Shown one piece after another: positions 8,833 through 16,415 of a stretch of 21,866 nucleotides of DNA. Position numbers and translations under genes: made by a program. Location: the NCBI GenBank assembly GCA_903907665.1, contig CAIVOW010000135.1, positions 1 through 21,866 of the forward strand. Reading direction: 5' to 3'. The number at the start of each line of letters is the position of its first letter. Position 1 is the first letter of the stretch. Origin of the DNA: an uncultured Actinomycetes bacterium. GTDB taxonomy: Bacteria > Actinomycetota > Actinomycetes > Nanopelagicales > Nanopelagicaceae. The notes under the pieces were generated by a model. The model was not told the DNA's origin, did not search any database, and worked only from the letters and a program-made list of their open reading frames with translations.

Positions 8833-9399
8833 GTGAGAGACCTAATTTCCGTAGCGATTATAGGCAAGTCGGCCGATGATTTGGCGCGCTCATTGGGGAT
8901 TTCAGCCCACTCATTGGAAGGGGCTGATCTCGCGCTCTTTATCGTCAGCGCTAGCGATGGCATTGTTCGGGCCGATATCGAACGCTGGAATGAAGCGCGG
9001 GAAATGTACATCCCATCCATCGTCGTGATTTCTGAAACTGATAACGCTGATTTAGATTTCGATGACATGACTGCGATTGCGTCCAAAATGCTGGACCCGG
9101 TGGTGGCGAAATATTTAGTACTTCATTCAGATGATGGCAAACCTTCTGCGCTCATCAACCTCGAGACTTTAATGATTCTTGATTACTCGCATGGCGCGCC
9201 ACAATTAATTGAAAGTGATGCCGAACATAAGGAACTGGTTGCCGATTATGTTATCGAGTATCAGGAAAAAATTGATGAAGCCGGCGAGGACGGTTTTCTT
9301 CAAGGGCTTCTTTTCCCAGCGCTTCCGTGGCTCAGTGATTCCAGATTAGGACTTGATCAGATTCAAGAATTAATCGACCAGATTCCAACCATTCGCTAA
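8833..9399 (+). CDS. Degenerate EF-G-like G-domain protein (pseudo-GTPase)
   Basis: The 188-residue product aligns by eye along the whole G and G' domain of elongation factor G-like proteins: VRDLISVAIIGKS matches the start with its P-loop, GADLALFIVSASDGIV matches the strand after switch II, IPSIVVISETD matches the G4 strand, and GLLFPALPWLSDSRLGLDQIQELIDQIP matches the last strand and helix (LFPV..SA..G.G...LLD.....P). The P-loop lacks GxxxxGK[ST], the switch I and II regions (including DTPGH) are deleted, and NKxD has become SETD (67-70). No EF-G domains II-V follow. It should not bind GTP normally. The GTG start is chosen because homology begins there. It is convergent with HIT and overlaps its end by 30 bases. 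Confidence 0.75.
   Translation: MRDLISVAIIGKSADDLARSLGISAHSLEGADLALFIVSASDGIVRADIERWNEAREMYIPSIVVISETDNADLDFDDMTAIASKMLDPVVAKYLVLHSDDGKPSALINLETLMILDYSHGAPQLIESDAEHKELVADYVIEYQEKIDEAGEDGFLQGLLFPALPWLSDSRLGLDQIQELIDQIPTIR
8857..8862 (-). promoter_or_regulatory. Candidate -10 element (TATAAT) for pgsA and the downstream run
   Basis: The minus strand reads TATAAT here, a perfect consensus, 40 bases upstream of the pgsA ATG at 8816. It lies inside the coding sequence of the divergent EF-G-like gene. No good -35 hexamer is seen at 16-18 bases spacing. A promoter is needed here because the upstream minus-strand gene (HIT) is separated from pgsA by the plus-strand gene. Confidence 0.4.
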
Positions 9400-9909
9400 A
9401 GCAGCGCGAGTTTCTTGCAGTAGCTGTGGCAACACTTTTGTTTGTCCAATGATTGGCATAAAATTAGCGTCACCTGCCCAACGTGGAACGACATGCTGAT
9501 GAATATGCGCAGCAACACCAGCACCAGATACTGCGCCTTGATTCATCCCAAGATTAAAACCATTGGCTCCCGAAACCTTTCGAAGTACTTTCATGGAATG
9601 GGAGGTGAGTTCAAAAATTTCGTTACGTTCTGAATCACTAAGGTCAGTTAAATCTGCAACATGACGGTAAGCACAAATCAGCAGGTGTCCTGCGTTGTAA
9701 GGATAAAGATTCATGACAACGTAGGCTTCTTTGCCGCGCGCAACAATTAATCCATCTTCATCACTTAACGCCGGCACCGCACAAAAAGGGCATACAACAT
9801 CATTTCCGGGAAGCGGACGATTTTCCCCCGACAGATAACTCATCCGATGAGGCGCCCACAATCGTGACCAACCATCTGGCATTCCTGCTCCGCCAGTCAG
9901 CTCGCTCAT
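9370..9909 (-). CDS. HIT-family diadenosine tetraphosphate phosphorylase-like protein
   Basis: The 179-residue product has the histidine triad HIHQHV with H135, H137 and H139 preceded by GAVSGAGVAA, and the N-terminal CPFC pair (C40, C43). Both features are typical of the actinobacterial HIT protein encoded next to thrS, characterised in Mycobacterium as an Ap4A phosphorylase. Since threonyl-tRNA synthetase and its relatives make Ap4A as a side product, the tight linkage to thrS is suggestive. The ATG lies two bases after the thrS stop. The last ten codons overlap the convergent EF-G-like gene. Substrate preference (Ap4A versus other nucleotides) is inferred from synteny. Confidence 0.88.
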   Translation of the reverse strand: MSELTGGAGMPDGWSRLWAPHRMSYLSGENRPLPGNDVVCPFCAVPALSDEDGLIVARGKEAYVVMNLYPYNAGHLLICAYRHVADLTDLSDSERNEIFELTSHSMKVLRKVSGANGFNLGMNQGAVSGAGVAAHIHQHVVPRWAGDANFMPIIGQTKVLPQLLQETRAALANGWNLVD

Positions 9910-9911
9910 AA

Positions 9912-11900
9912 TTAAATCTGCTTGCGATCTTTAATGCAGGTAAGGACTTCGGTGATTGCATCACTCACTGAAATACCATTTTTCTGTTCACCGTTGCGAT
10001 ATCTAAACGAAACAGTGTTTGCCGCCTGATCTTCTTCTCCGGCAATTAACATGAACGGTATTTTTTCCAATTGAGCATTACGAATTTTCTTCTGCATACG
10101 CTCGTCAGCCGCATCTACATCCACACGAATGCCTGCTTTACGCATCTCTGCGGTGATCTCCTGTAAATAAGGGAGAAAAGCATCTGCGACCGGAATAGCG
10201 CGAACTTGAACAGGGGCAAGCCATGGAGGGAAAGCTCCGGCGTAATGCTCGGTCAGTACTCCAAAGAATCTTTCAATTGAGCCAAAAAGTGCACGGTGAA
10301 TCATCACCGGTTGTTGGCGTGTTCCATCGCTGGACTGATATTCCAAATCAAAGCGCTGAGGTAATTGGAAATCTACTTGGATAGTGGACATTTGCCACGT
10401 TCGCCCAATCGCATCTTTGGCTTGAACAGAAATCTTAGGTCCATAAAACGCAGCGCCCTCTGGGTCTAATACCAACTCAAGATTTTGTTTGGTTGCAGCT
10501 TGGCGAAGCGCTTCGGTCGCCTCTTCCCAATCCTTATCTTCGCCCACCGATTTTGCAGGGTTGCGGGTTGAAAGTTCAAGGTAAAAATCTTCAAGCCCAT
10601 AATCGCGAAGTAAATTCAATACAAAAGTAAGAAGTGAATCAAGTTCACCTGCCATCTGCTCTCTTGTGCAATAAATGTGAGCATCGTCTTGAGTGAATCC
10701 ACGTGCGCGAGTGAGGCCATGAATGACGCCAGATTTTTCGTATCGATAAACCGTTCCAAATTCAAAAAGCCGAATTGGTAGCTGTCTATAGGAGCGACTG
10801 CTAGATTTATAAATTAAATTATGGAATGGGCAATTCATTGGCTTCATGTAGTACTTCTGGCCAACTTTTTTAATTGTTCCATCGTCATGAAGTTCTTCAT
10901 CCATAATCATTGGTGGATACATGCCTTCGGAATACCAATCAAGATGGCCCGAAGTTTCAAAAAGGGTTGATTTAGTTAGGTGCGGTGAGTAAACAAACTC
11001 ATATCCTTCTTCTTCGTGGCGACGCCTTGAGTAATCTTCCATCGCGCGCCGGATGATTCCACCTTTGGGATGGAAGACAGCCAAACCGCTTCCGATCTCA
11101 TCAGGAAATGAGAAGAGATCAAGTTCTGCTCCAAGGCGACGGTGATCACGTTTTTCAGCCTCTACCAAAAGTGCAAGATGCGCATCTAACTGTTCCTGAG
11201 TCGGCCACGCAGTGCCATAAATGCGCTGAAGCATCGGATTCTTTTCAGAACCACGCCAGTAAGCCGCCGCACTTCGCATGAGTTTGAATGCAGGAATTAA
11301 TTTCGTTGATGGTAAGTGCGGACCTCGGCAGAGATCACTCCATACCGGCTGTCCATCTCGTCCAAGGTTGTCATAAATTGTGAGCTCAGCTCCGCCAACT
11401 TCAACGCTGGATTCATCATCACTGCCAGACTTAAGACCAATCAACTCGCACTTGTAAGGCTCATGCGCAAGTTCCTTGAGTGCATCCGCTTCGGTTGTAA
11501 TGCGCCGGCGAAATCTTTGACCAGCCTTAACGATTTTGCGCATAGCAGATTCAAGTTTTTCGAAATCATCTGGAGTGAAGGGTCTCTCTGGATCAAAGTC
11601 ATAATAGAAGCCATCAGTAATTGGAGGTCCAATACCAAGCTTGGTGCCTGGGAATACTTCTTGTACTGCTTGGGCCATCACGTGCGCCGTTGAGTGACGC
11701 AACACTGCTAATCCTTCAGGTGATGAAATTGAAAGAGATTCAACACGATCACCGCTCTTGAGCTCGGTCCATAAATCGCGAAGTTCGCCATTTATCTTGC
11801 AGACCACAATCTCTGGCGATTCGGCAAAAAGGTGGGTGGGGCGAGTCTCTGCATCAATGTCGCGAGAAGCACCATTAACAGTTACAGAGAATTGGGACAT
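9912..11900 (-). CDS. thrS: Threonyl-tRNA synthetase
   Basis: The 662-residue class II synthetase charges tRNA-Thr. An N-terminal TGS domain (about 1-60) precedes the editing domain, whose zinc-site-like residues are H69 and H73 in HSTAH plus C191 and H195 in CRGPHL. The catalytic core carries the zinc ligands C357 (MNCPFH), H408 and H535, motif 2 around [12 protein letters not shown] and motif 3 in [15 protein letters not shown]. The anticodon-binding domain follows (about 565-655). Length is normal for actinobacteria. It starts 12 bases after the pabC stop, yet has an extended -10 six bases before its ATG, so it may also be transcribed on its own as a leaderless message. Confidence 0.97.
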   Translation of the reverse strand: MSQFSVTVNGASRDIDAETRPTHLFAESPEIVVCKINGELRDLWTELKSGDRVESLSISSPEGLAVLRHSTAHVMAQAVQEVFPGTKLGIGPPITDGFYYDFDPERPFTPDDFEKLESAMRKIVKAGQRFRRRITTEADALKELAHEPYKCELIGLKSGSDDESSVEVGGAELTIYDNLGRDGQPVWSDLCRGPHLPSTKLIPAFKLMRSAAAYWRGSEKNPMLQRIYGTAWPTQEQLDAHLALLVEAEKRDHRRLGAELDLFSFPDEIGSGLAVFHPKGGIIRRAMEDYSRRRHEEEGYEFVYSPHLTKSTLFETSGHLDWYSEGMYPPMIMDEELHDDGTIKKVGQKYYMKPMNCPFHNLIYKSSSRSYRQLPIRLFEFGTVYRYEKSGVIHGLTRARGFTQDDAHIYCTREQMAGELDSLLTFVLNLLRDYGLEDFYLELSTRNPAKSVGEDKDWEEATEALRQAATKQNLELVLDPEGAAFYGPKISVQAKDAIGRTWQMSTIQVDFQLPQRFDLEYQSSDGTRQQPVMIHRALFGSIERFFGVLTEHYAGAFPPWLAPVQVRAIPVADAFLPYLQEITAEMRKAGIRVDVDAADERMQKKIRNAQLEKIPFMLIAGEEDQAANTVSFRYRNGEQKNGISVSDAITEVLTCIKDRKQI

Positions 11901-11906
11901 GGGTGA

Positions 11907-11915
11907 AATCTATCA
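11907..11915 (-). promoter_or_regulatory. Candidate extended -10 promoter of thrS (leaderless)
   Basis: The minus strand reads TGATAGATT, an extended -10 (TGn plus TAGATT), exactly six bases before the thrS ATG, the spacing expected for a transcript that begins at the start codon. The TGA is also the stop codon of pabC. No clear -35 is needed for extended -10 promoters. This would let thrS be expressed independently of the folate genes. Confidence 0.5.
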
Positions 11916-12707
11916 AGAATTAGGAGCCGAACGAGAGTTAATGAGGTAGTCAGCCCTTAACTTTTCAGCCGCAGCTGATATTTGAAACTTTTGGAGTGAT
12001 CCATCATCTGCGTGGAGCTCGGTCACAAGGTCGATTTCACGCAAACTTGAAAGAACATATAGCCCGGTAGCACTTTTAATATCGGCAAGAGTCACAACCG
12101 ATTCCTGAACATCCTTAAACCAATCTAAAAGAACACCACGGACTATTCCGGGCAGGCAACCAGATTCAAGAGTGGGAATAAGAAAGGTTCCTCGATTTTC
12201 AAGCAAAATATTGGCAAGGCCGGTTTCCACAACCTCACCTCTCTCATTGAGATAGAGAAGGTCATCACAACCTTGAGTTTGTGCCAGACGAAGTCCCAGA
12301 CTTGCCTCGCCGTAGGAAAGAGATTTAAACCCGCTTAACTGCGATGAACTAAAACGGATCTTCTGAGAAAGAAAAAGTTTTTGTGGGGCTAGTCGAAGCG
12401 GTGAATCCTCATGTGAAAGCAAGTAGTGTCCATTGGAAAAAAGTGTGATTCGAAATCTGCCGCGCTCAATTCCGGAAGTCCGTTCTAACAACTGTGACAC
12501 TTGGGCCCGTAAGTCTTGAAAATCAATGAGTTCAAATCGAAGTTCTTTTGCCGAACGTGACAGCCTGGCCATATGTCGATCTAGAAAAAAGAGCACACCT
12601 CGTTCACTCTTCAGCGTTTCAAAAAGTCCATCTCCGCGCAACCATGGATGATCAATGGCTGGAAGGTGGAAATCGCCTTCTGGGTGCGCTGAGTAATAGA
12701 AATTCAT
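11913..12707 (-). CDS. pabC: Aminodeoxychorismate lyase-like class IV aminotransferase PabC
   Basis: PabC converts 4-amino-4-deoxychorismate to p-aminobenzoate and pyruvate with PLP, a step of folate synthesis. The ATG at 12707 overlaps the pabB stop (ATGA) and has a good Shine-Dalgarno GGGAGG in the pabB end; the open frame upstream of it is pabB sequence. The 264-residue product has the class IV fold: RGDGLFET at 24-31, R44 region FLDRHMARL, the PLP lysine K128 in GFKSLSYGEA and E161 in GEVVETGLANILL. Branched-chain and D-amino acid aminotransferases share this fold, but translational coupling to pabB favours PabC. Confidence 0.88.
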   Translation of the reverse strand: MNFYYSAHPEGDFHLPAIDHPWLRGDGLFETLKSERGVLFFLDRHMARLSRSAKELRFELIDFQDLRAQVSQLLERTSGIERGRFRITLFSNGHYLLSHEDSPLRLAPQKLFLSQKIRFSSSQLSGFKSLSYGEASLGLRLAQTQGCDDLLYLNERGEVVETGLANILLENRGTFLIPTLESGCLPGIVRGVLLDWFKDVQESVVTLADIKSATGLYVLSSLREIDLVTELHADDGSLQKFQISAAAEKLRADYLINSRSAPNS

Positions 12708-13705
12708 TTTCCCAACCTCCCGTCGGCAATTGCAATTAGTCTCTTCGCTTTTAGCTCTGTCTCTTCCCACTCGCCAACTGGGTCACTCCCCCACGTAATG
12801 CCAGCGCCAGTGCCGAATTTGAGTCTGTCATCTTCGCGCCAAAAAGTGCGAATGGCAACAGATAGAACACCATTTATGTTTGCCCCACTCTTCTCAACCC
12901 ATCCCAGCAAGCCGCAATAAACTCCCCGGGGCCCCTCATTAGCTTCTATAAATGCAGTCGCTGAAGATTTAGGTGCTCCAGAAATAGAGCCAGCTGGTAG
13001 GAGTGCTGAGGAAAATTCTGTCCAGACAAAATTTTCGCGCAACTTTCCGACAACATCCGAAACTAGATGAAATAAACCAGGGTGTTCTTCTACTCCAAGC
13101 AGCCTGGGCACTTCAACACTGCCGTCCTCGCAAATCCGACTTAAATCATTTCTCATGAGATCAACAATCATGACGTTTTCTGATTGGTCCTTTTCGCCAA
13201 ACGCTGAATCTGTTGATGTACCTTTAATAGGACTTGTCTTAAGGTGCACACCATCTAGATCTGTTGTGATGGATAGGAAAAGTTCTGGTGATGCGGAAGC
13301 AATCTCTTTGCCATCACCTCTGAAATAGGCTGCATATGGAGCCGGATTATTTTCAAGCAAAGTATTGAATAATCCGGTTAGCGATTCTGAAGATTTTCTA
13401 GAAATAATCCGGCAAGCATTAACTTGATAGAAATCACCGTCGGCGATTGCCTCTCTCGCTCTGGAAACATAATCGGTGTATTCATCTTTATTCATCGTTG
13501 AATCCCAGCTCGCACTGGTTGGTTGCCACACATCTTGGAAGGGCAAGCCCTCGAGCACATCAGCAAATCTGATGAGAGTCCACTGGCCCTCGTAATCCAC
13601 TTGGATAGCCCAGAATCCATCGCTTTCAAGGGCAGATGGCTCGTGTGAAATCTCGATGGCGCGGGTGGCTAATCGACCGCCCATCCAGAAGCACTCTGCA
13701 CTCAT
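12704..13705 (-). CDS. pabB: Aminodeoxychorismate synthase component I PabB
   Basis: PabB aminates chorismate to aminodeoxychorismate using ammonia from the PabA glutaminase, which is not in this window. The 333-residue product is a chorismate-binding domain with EVNACR-like DFYQVNACRI (91-100), PIKGT with the PabB-specific lysine K161 (anthranilate synthases have PIAGT), ENVMIVDLMRNDLSR, GSISGAPK, and the C-terminal GTGAGITWGSDPVGEWEET. It is shorter than the roughly 450 residues of E. coli PabB because the N-terminal part is reduced, which is common in stand-alone actinobacterial forms. It is the first gene of the minus-strand run and has a leaderless-type -10 six bases before its ATG. Confidence 0.93.
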   Translation of the reverse strand: MSAECFWMGGRLATRAIEISHEPSALESDGFWAIQVDYEGQWTLIRFADVLEGLPFQDVWQPTSASWDSTMNKDEYTDYVSRAREAIADGDFYQVNACRIISRKSSESLTGLFNTLLENNPAPYAAYFRGDGKEIASASPELFLSITTDLDGVHLKTSPIKGTSTDSAFGEKDQSENVMIVDLMRNDLSRICEDGSVEVPRLLGVEEHPGLFHLVSDVVGKLRENFVWTEFSSALLPAGSISGAPKSSATAFIEANEGPRGVYCGLLGWVEKSGANINGVLSVAIRTFWREDDRLKFGTGAGITWGSDPVGEWEETELKAKRLIAIADGRLGK

Positions 13706-13711
13706 GTCACA

Positions 13712-13717
13712 AATCTA
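13712..13717 (-). promoter_or_regulatory. Candidate -10 element of pabB (leaderless type)
   Basis: The minus strand reads TAGATT, six bases before the pabB ATG at 13705. The hexamer and spacing equal those found at thrS. No convincing -35 is present. It would start the message at the first codon of pabB. Confidence 0.45.
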
Positions 13718-13743
13718 GTCCGAGTACGAAGTTTGAGATTGGA

Positions 13744-13774
13744 TTGGCTACCGCCCCGCCCTGTGCGGTAGATT
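13744..13774 (+). promoter_or_regulatory. Candidate promoter of tRNA-Gly with inverted repeat in the spacer
   Basis: TTGGCT (13744-13749) and TAGATT (13769-13774) could be -35 and -10 elements, with a rather long 19-base spacer, ending 38 bases before tRNA-Gly. A perfect inverted repeat, TACCGC at 13749-13754 and GCGGTA at 13765-13770, spans the spacer and touches both hexamers. It could be an operator or chance. Confidence 0.3.
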
Positions 13775-13812
13775 TCCCCTCTGCTCGAAAGGGCAGCCTC
13801 TGCAAAGAGTGT

Positions 13813-13885
13813 GCGGACGTAGCGCAGTTGGTAGCGCGGAACCTTGCCAAGGTTCAGGTCGCCGGTTCGAACCCGGTCGTCCGCT
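13813..13885 (+). tRNA. tRNA-Gly (anticodon GCC)
   Basis: A full cloverleaf is visible: acceptor GCGGACG with CGTCCGC, D arm GCGC-AGTTGGTA-GCGC, anticodon stem GAACC/GGTTC with loop TTGCCAA (anticodon GCC) and T arm GCCGG-TTCGAAC-CCGGT (the T stem written as GCCGG/CCGGT with one G-T pair). The discriminator is T and the 3' CCA is not encoded. Confidence 0.96.
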
Positions 13886-13954
13886 CTCAGTCGGTTAAAC
13901 AGTTCCTTTGATCATTTTCGTCAATAAGGAATTTCTTGAAAAGCTAAAAAAGAT

Positions 13955-14028
13955 GGTCGGATGGCCGAGAGGCGAGGCTCAGGACTGCAAATCCTGCTAC
14001 ACGGGTTCAAATCCCGTTCCGACCTCCA
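13955..14028 (+). tRNA. tRNA-Cys (anticodon GCA)
   Basis: Acceptor GGTCGGA pairs with TCCGACC (14018-14024). The anticodon stem CAGGA/TCCTG encloses CTGCAAA, giving anticodon GCA. The T arm GGGTT-CAAAT-CCC is present. The discriminator base is T (U73), the main identity element of cysteine tRNAs, and a CCA follows directly, so the CCA end appears to be encoded here but not in the two other tRNA genes. Confidence 0.95.
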
Positions 14029-14080
14029 TAATTAAACACCTGGGTGCGAGATTCACGAAAACCACTAGAAATACGAGAAC

Positions 14081-14104
14081 CTCGTTAACCTTGTTAACCA
14101 CGAG
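14081..14104. promoter_or_regulatory. Operator-like palindromic element before the cupin gene
   Basis: Two copies of the palindrome GTTAAC (14084-14089 and 14093-14098), nine bases apart centre to centre, sit inside a flanking inverted repeat CTCG (14081-14084) and CGAG (14101-14104). The element ends 15 bases before the cupin ATG. The layout suits a dimeric regulator, but no regulator gene is adjacent and the function is unproven. Confidence 0.3.
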
Positions 14105-14119
14105 AGCGAAAGGAAATTG

Positions 14120-14482
14120 ATGAACGCAACTGATGGTCCCAATCGTCCTTGGGGTCGCTACGAAGTTCTTCAAGACTTACCCACTCACAAAGTAAAAGCC
14201 ATCTGGGTCGAACCCGGTAAACGCCTTTCTTATCAGCGCCACCAGCATCGCAGCGAACATTGGTACATCGTCTATGGGACTGCCGAAGTCGTCGTCGATG
14301 ACGTTTCATCTATTTTGCAATCAGGCGATACCGTCACCATCTTGGCAACTCAGCTACACCGCATTGGAAATGTAGGCAAAGTTCCCATGTGCTTTATCGA
14401 AGTTCAGACCGGTACATATTTCGGTGAAGACGATATTGAGCGTATTCAAGATGACTACGGTCGCGATGACGAGGCTAAGTAG
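14120..14482 (+). CDS. Cupin protein, phosphomannose isomerase type II-like
   Basis: The 120-residue product corresponds to the C-terminal cupin of bifunctional ManC/AlgA enzymes (mannose-6-phosphate isomerase type II): RPWGRYEVL (9-17), VEPGKRLSYQRHQHRSEHW (30-48), GTAEV, LHRIGN and FIEVQTG followed by GEDDIERIQDDYGR. Candidate metal ligands are H41, H43, E46/H47 and H80. No guanylyltransferase domain accompanies it, so it may be a free-standing isomerase that supplies mannose 6-phosphate, the ultimate source of GDP-mannose for PimA. I prefer the ATG at 14120 over a TTG three bases earlier; the purine run GAAAGGAA precedes it at proper spacing. It sits alone between tRNA genes. Confidence 0.85.
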   Translation: MNATDGPNRPWGRYEVLQDLPTHKVKAIWVEPGKRLSYQRHQHRSEHWYIVYGTAEVVVDDVSSILQSGDTVTILATQLHRIGNVGKVPMCFIEVQTGTYFGEDDIERIQDDYGRDDEAK

Positions 14483-14530
14483 CCACAGAGTTAGGATAAA
14501 CTTTCGCACACGTTAAAGAACAAAATGCAA

Positions 14531-14602
14531 GGATCGTTGGCTCAGCGGTAGAGCACCACATTGACATTGTGGGGGTCACTGGTTCGATCCCAGTACGGTC
14601 CA
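14531..14602 (+). tRNA. tRNA-Val (anticodon GAC)
   Basis: Acceptor GGATCGT pairs with ACGGTCC (14595-14601) with one T-G wobble. The D arm is GCTC-AGCGGTA-GAGC, the anticodon stem CCACA/TGTGG encloses TTGACAT (anticodon GAC), and the T arm is CTGG-TTCGATC-CCAG. The discriminator is A and CCA is not encoded. Possible -10 hexamers TAGGAT (14492-14497) or TAAACT (14497-14502) lie upstream. Confidence 0.96.
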
Positions 14603-14614
14603 CGTTTACGCCAA

Positions 14615-14770
14615 ATGTTCTATGCTGGGATAGATGGAAGTACATACCTCTCGTCGTCCCTGTACAGCTCAGATGAGGTTTGGTACGAGGCGTTTGCTAC
14701 GACTAACGACTACTGGCACTATGGAAAGAACGGAAGTAATTGGTACATCCGAGCGATCCGGGCTTTCTAA
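14615..14770 (+). pseudogene. C-terminal remnant of a DUF1566-like protein
   Basis: The frame ending at the TAA at 14768 encodes about 51 residues from the ATG at 14615, with YLSSSLYSSDEVWYEAF, YGKNGSNWYIRAIRAF at the end. This is the typical C-terminal pattern of DUF1566 / Fib_succ_major-type secreted proteins (YWSST-YSS-AWY-F, then N-K-YVR-VR-F). A whole domain is far longer, and no signal peptide or ribosome binding site precedes it; the open frame runs back into tRNA-Val. I therefore read it as the surviving 3' end of a lost gene beside a tRNA. It could alternatively be a very short independent gene. Confidence 0.5.
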
Positions 14771-14893
14771 AGTTGCGTAAAAATCGCAAATTTTCCTAAG
14801 GAGAACCCACTCAATATCGATTTTGGCTGATACGTTACCGCTGGTAAAAGTCCACGCATCTTTGGATGCCCACCCCCACCCGGAGGTTGTTAT
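14771..14893 (+). other. Leader of the permease gene with two small hairpins
   Basis: This untranslated stretch holds TTACC-GCT-GGTAA (14835-14847) and GCATC-TTTG-GATGC (14856-14869), two perfect five-base-pair hairpins close together, followed by a C-rich run and the Shine-Dalgarno GGAGG (14882-14886). A TAnnnT hexamer TACGTT lies at 14831-14836. No known riboswitch consensus is recognised. Confidence 0.35.
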
Positions 14894-16399
14894 ATGAACA
14901 GCAGGAACCAAAACCAGGGCAAGCTAGCTAATCCAGAACATAAATTAGCGGCAAACGTATTGGGACTCTTTGAGTCCACAATCATGGGAATTGCGGGTTC
15001 GGCACCTGCATACTCAATCGCGGCAACAACGGTAACTTTGGCAATCACTGTTGGACTCTTTGGTCCAGGTGAACTGCTTTACTCTGGAATTGCAATGTTT
15101 GGTGTTGTGATCGCTTTTCATTACATGGGCAAAGTTCGACAGAATGCTGGCGCTACATACATTTGGGTTCGAAATGCGCTGCACCCAATTTTGGGTTACT
15201 TAGCTGGTTGGTCACTTGTAACGGCCTCAATAATATTTGGACTTGTTTCTACTGTTCCTGCTTCGACAAGTCTGCTTTCACTTTTTTCAAATAATGAAAA
15301 ACTAGTAAGCAACGTGCACTGGACCACGCTGGTAGGTGCAGCGATTTTCATATTTATGGTCGCCATCATCGCGTACGGAATAAAGTTCACGGCAAAAGCT
15401 CAAATCATCATGACCGTGACCGAACTTGGTTTACTTTGGATATTTGACGTAATCGCGCTGCTTCATCACCCTCACGCACACAAATTTACGTGGAACTGGT
15501 TTTCATTAAGCCAAATCAAGTCATATGCGATTCCTGATAACGTACTAGGAACCGCCGGTAGCTTTGACTCAAAGTACGTCGTTGCAACTGGCATTAGCGC
15601 AGTATTGATTGGCGCGGTATCGGGTGCATTCTTCTACTGGGGTTGGGATGTAACAGCTAATCTCAACGAAGAGACTAAAGATGGCGCATCGACCGCAGGT
15701 AAAGGTGGAATTTTTGGCGTTATCTTTGTCTTCTTCACTTTTCTCTTAACCATTGTTGCAATCAACATGGTACTTAGCGATGCAACTCTTTCTTCGAGTG
15801 GAAGTGTTCTGAGTGACTTTGCCGCAGTGATCATGCCTGGATGGTTCGGTAAATTCATCGTTGTTTCAGTTCTTCTTTCAACTGTTGCGACGATTGAAAC
15901 CCAAATGATTCAAGTTACTCGTACGCTTTTTTCAATGGGCCGGGCGTACTCGATGCCAAATTCTTTTGGCCAGGTGCACAAGAAGTTCCAGACTCCATGG
16001 AATGCAACCGTTTTCACAACTATTTTTGTTCTCCTTTTCTTCATAGGATCACAATTCATTAAGTCCGTAAATGACATCGCACAAGCTGGTGTAGCCGCAA
16101 TTGGTATCCAAATTTGTTTCTATTACGCGCTGGCATCTGTCTCGGTGATTGTTCTGTACCGCAGGCACCTATTTAAGAATATTAAGACATTCTTCTTAGT
16201 TGGAGTGTGGCCAGCCTTTTCTGGACTCTTCTTGATAGCCGTACTCATCAAAGTAATACCTACTTTGGATAATCTTGCTCTGTGGGTTGGAGTCGGAACG
16301 GTTGCAATTGGACTTATTCCAATGACAATTTACTGGTCACAGGGCTCTGAGTATTTCAAGCGGCCAACTGCAGAAGAGCGTCACGCACAGCTTCACTAG
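14894..16399 (+). CDS. APC-superfamily amino acid/polyamine permease
   Basis: The 501-residue product is a polytopic membrane protein with about 12 to 14 hydrophobic segments, a hydrophilic N-terminus of some 25 residues and a short cytoplasmic tail. The first segments (FESTIMGIAGSAPAYSIAATT, about 32-52, then a GELLYSGIAM region) and the conserved Gly-rich unwound helix are typical of APC transporters; the YIWVRNALHPILGYLAGW block (about 90-107) is the family's second signature. A clear Shine-Dalgarno GGAGG lies seven bases before the ATG. The substrate cannot be read, but the FAD oxidoreductase encoded nearby suggests an amino acid or polyamine. It is convergent with the cysteine-synthase-like gene, 16 bases apart. 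Confidence 0.88.
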   Translation: MNSRNQNQGKLANPEHKLAANVLGLFESTIMGIAGSAPAYSIAATTVTLAITVGLFGPGELLYSGIAMFGVVIAFHYMGKVRQNAGATYIWVRNALHPILGYLAGWSLVTASIIFGLVSTVPASTSLLSLFSNNEKLVSNVHWTTLVGAAIFIFMVAIIAYGIKFTAKAQIIMTVTELGLLWIFDVIALLHHPHAHKFTWNWFSLSQIKSYAIPDNVLGTAGSFDSKYVVATGISAVLIGAVSGAFFYWGWDVTANLNEETKDGASTAGKGGIFGVIFVFFTFLLTIVAINMVLSDATLSSSGSVLSDFAAVIMPGWFGKFIVVSVLLSTVATIETQMIQVTRTLFSMGRAYSMPNSFGQVHKKFQTPWNATVFTTIFVLLFFIGSQFIKSVNDIAQAGVAAIGIQICFYYALASVSVIVLYRRHLFKNIKTFFLVGVWPAFSGLFLIAVLIKVIPTLDNLALWVGVGTVAIGLIPMTIYWSQGSEYFKRPTAEERHAQLH

Positions 16400-16415
16400 T
16401 TGGAGTTGATCTCGA

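Noticed and set aside
14561..14614. ATG at 14561 as the start of the DUF1566-like frame
   Set aside because: It lies inside tRNA-Val, so the first 18 codons are tRNA sequence.
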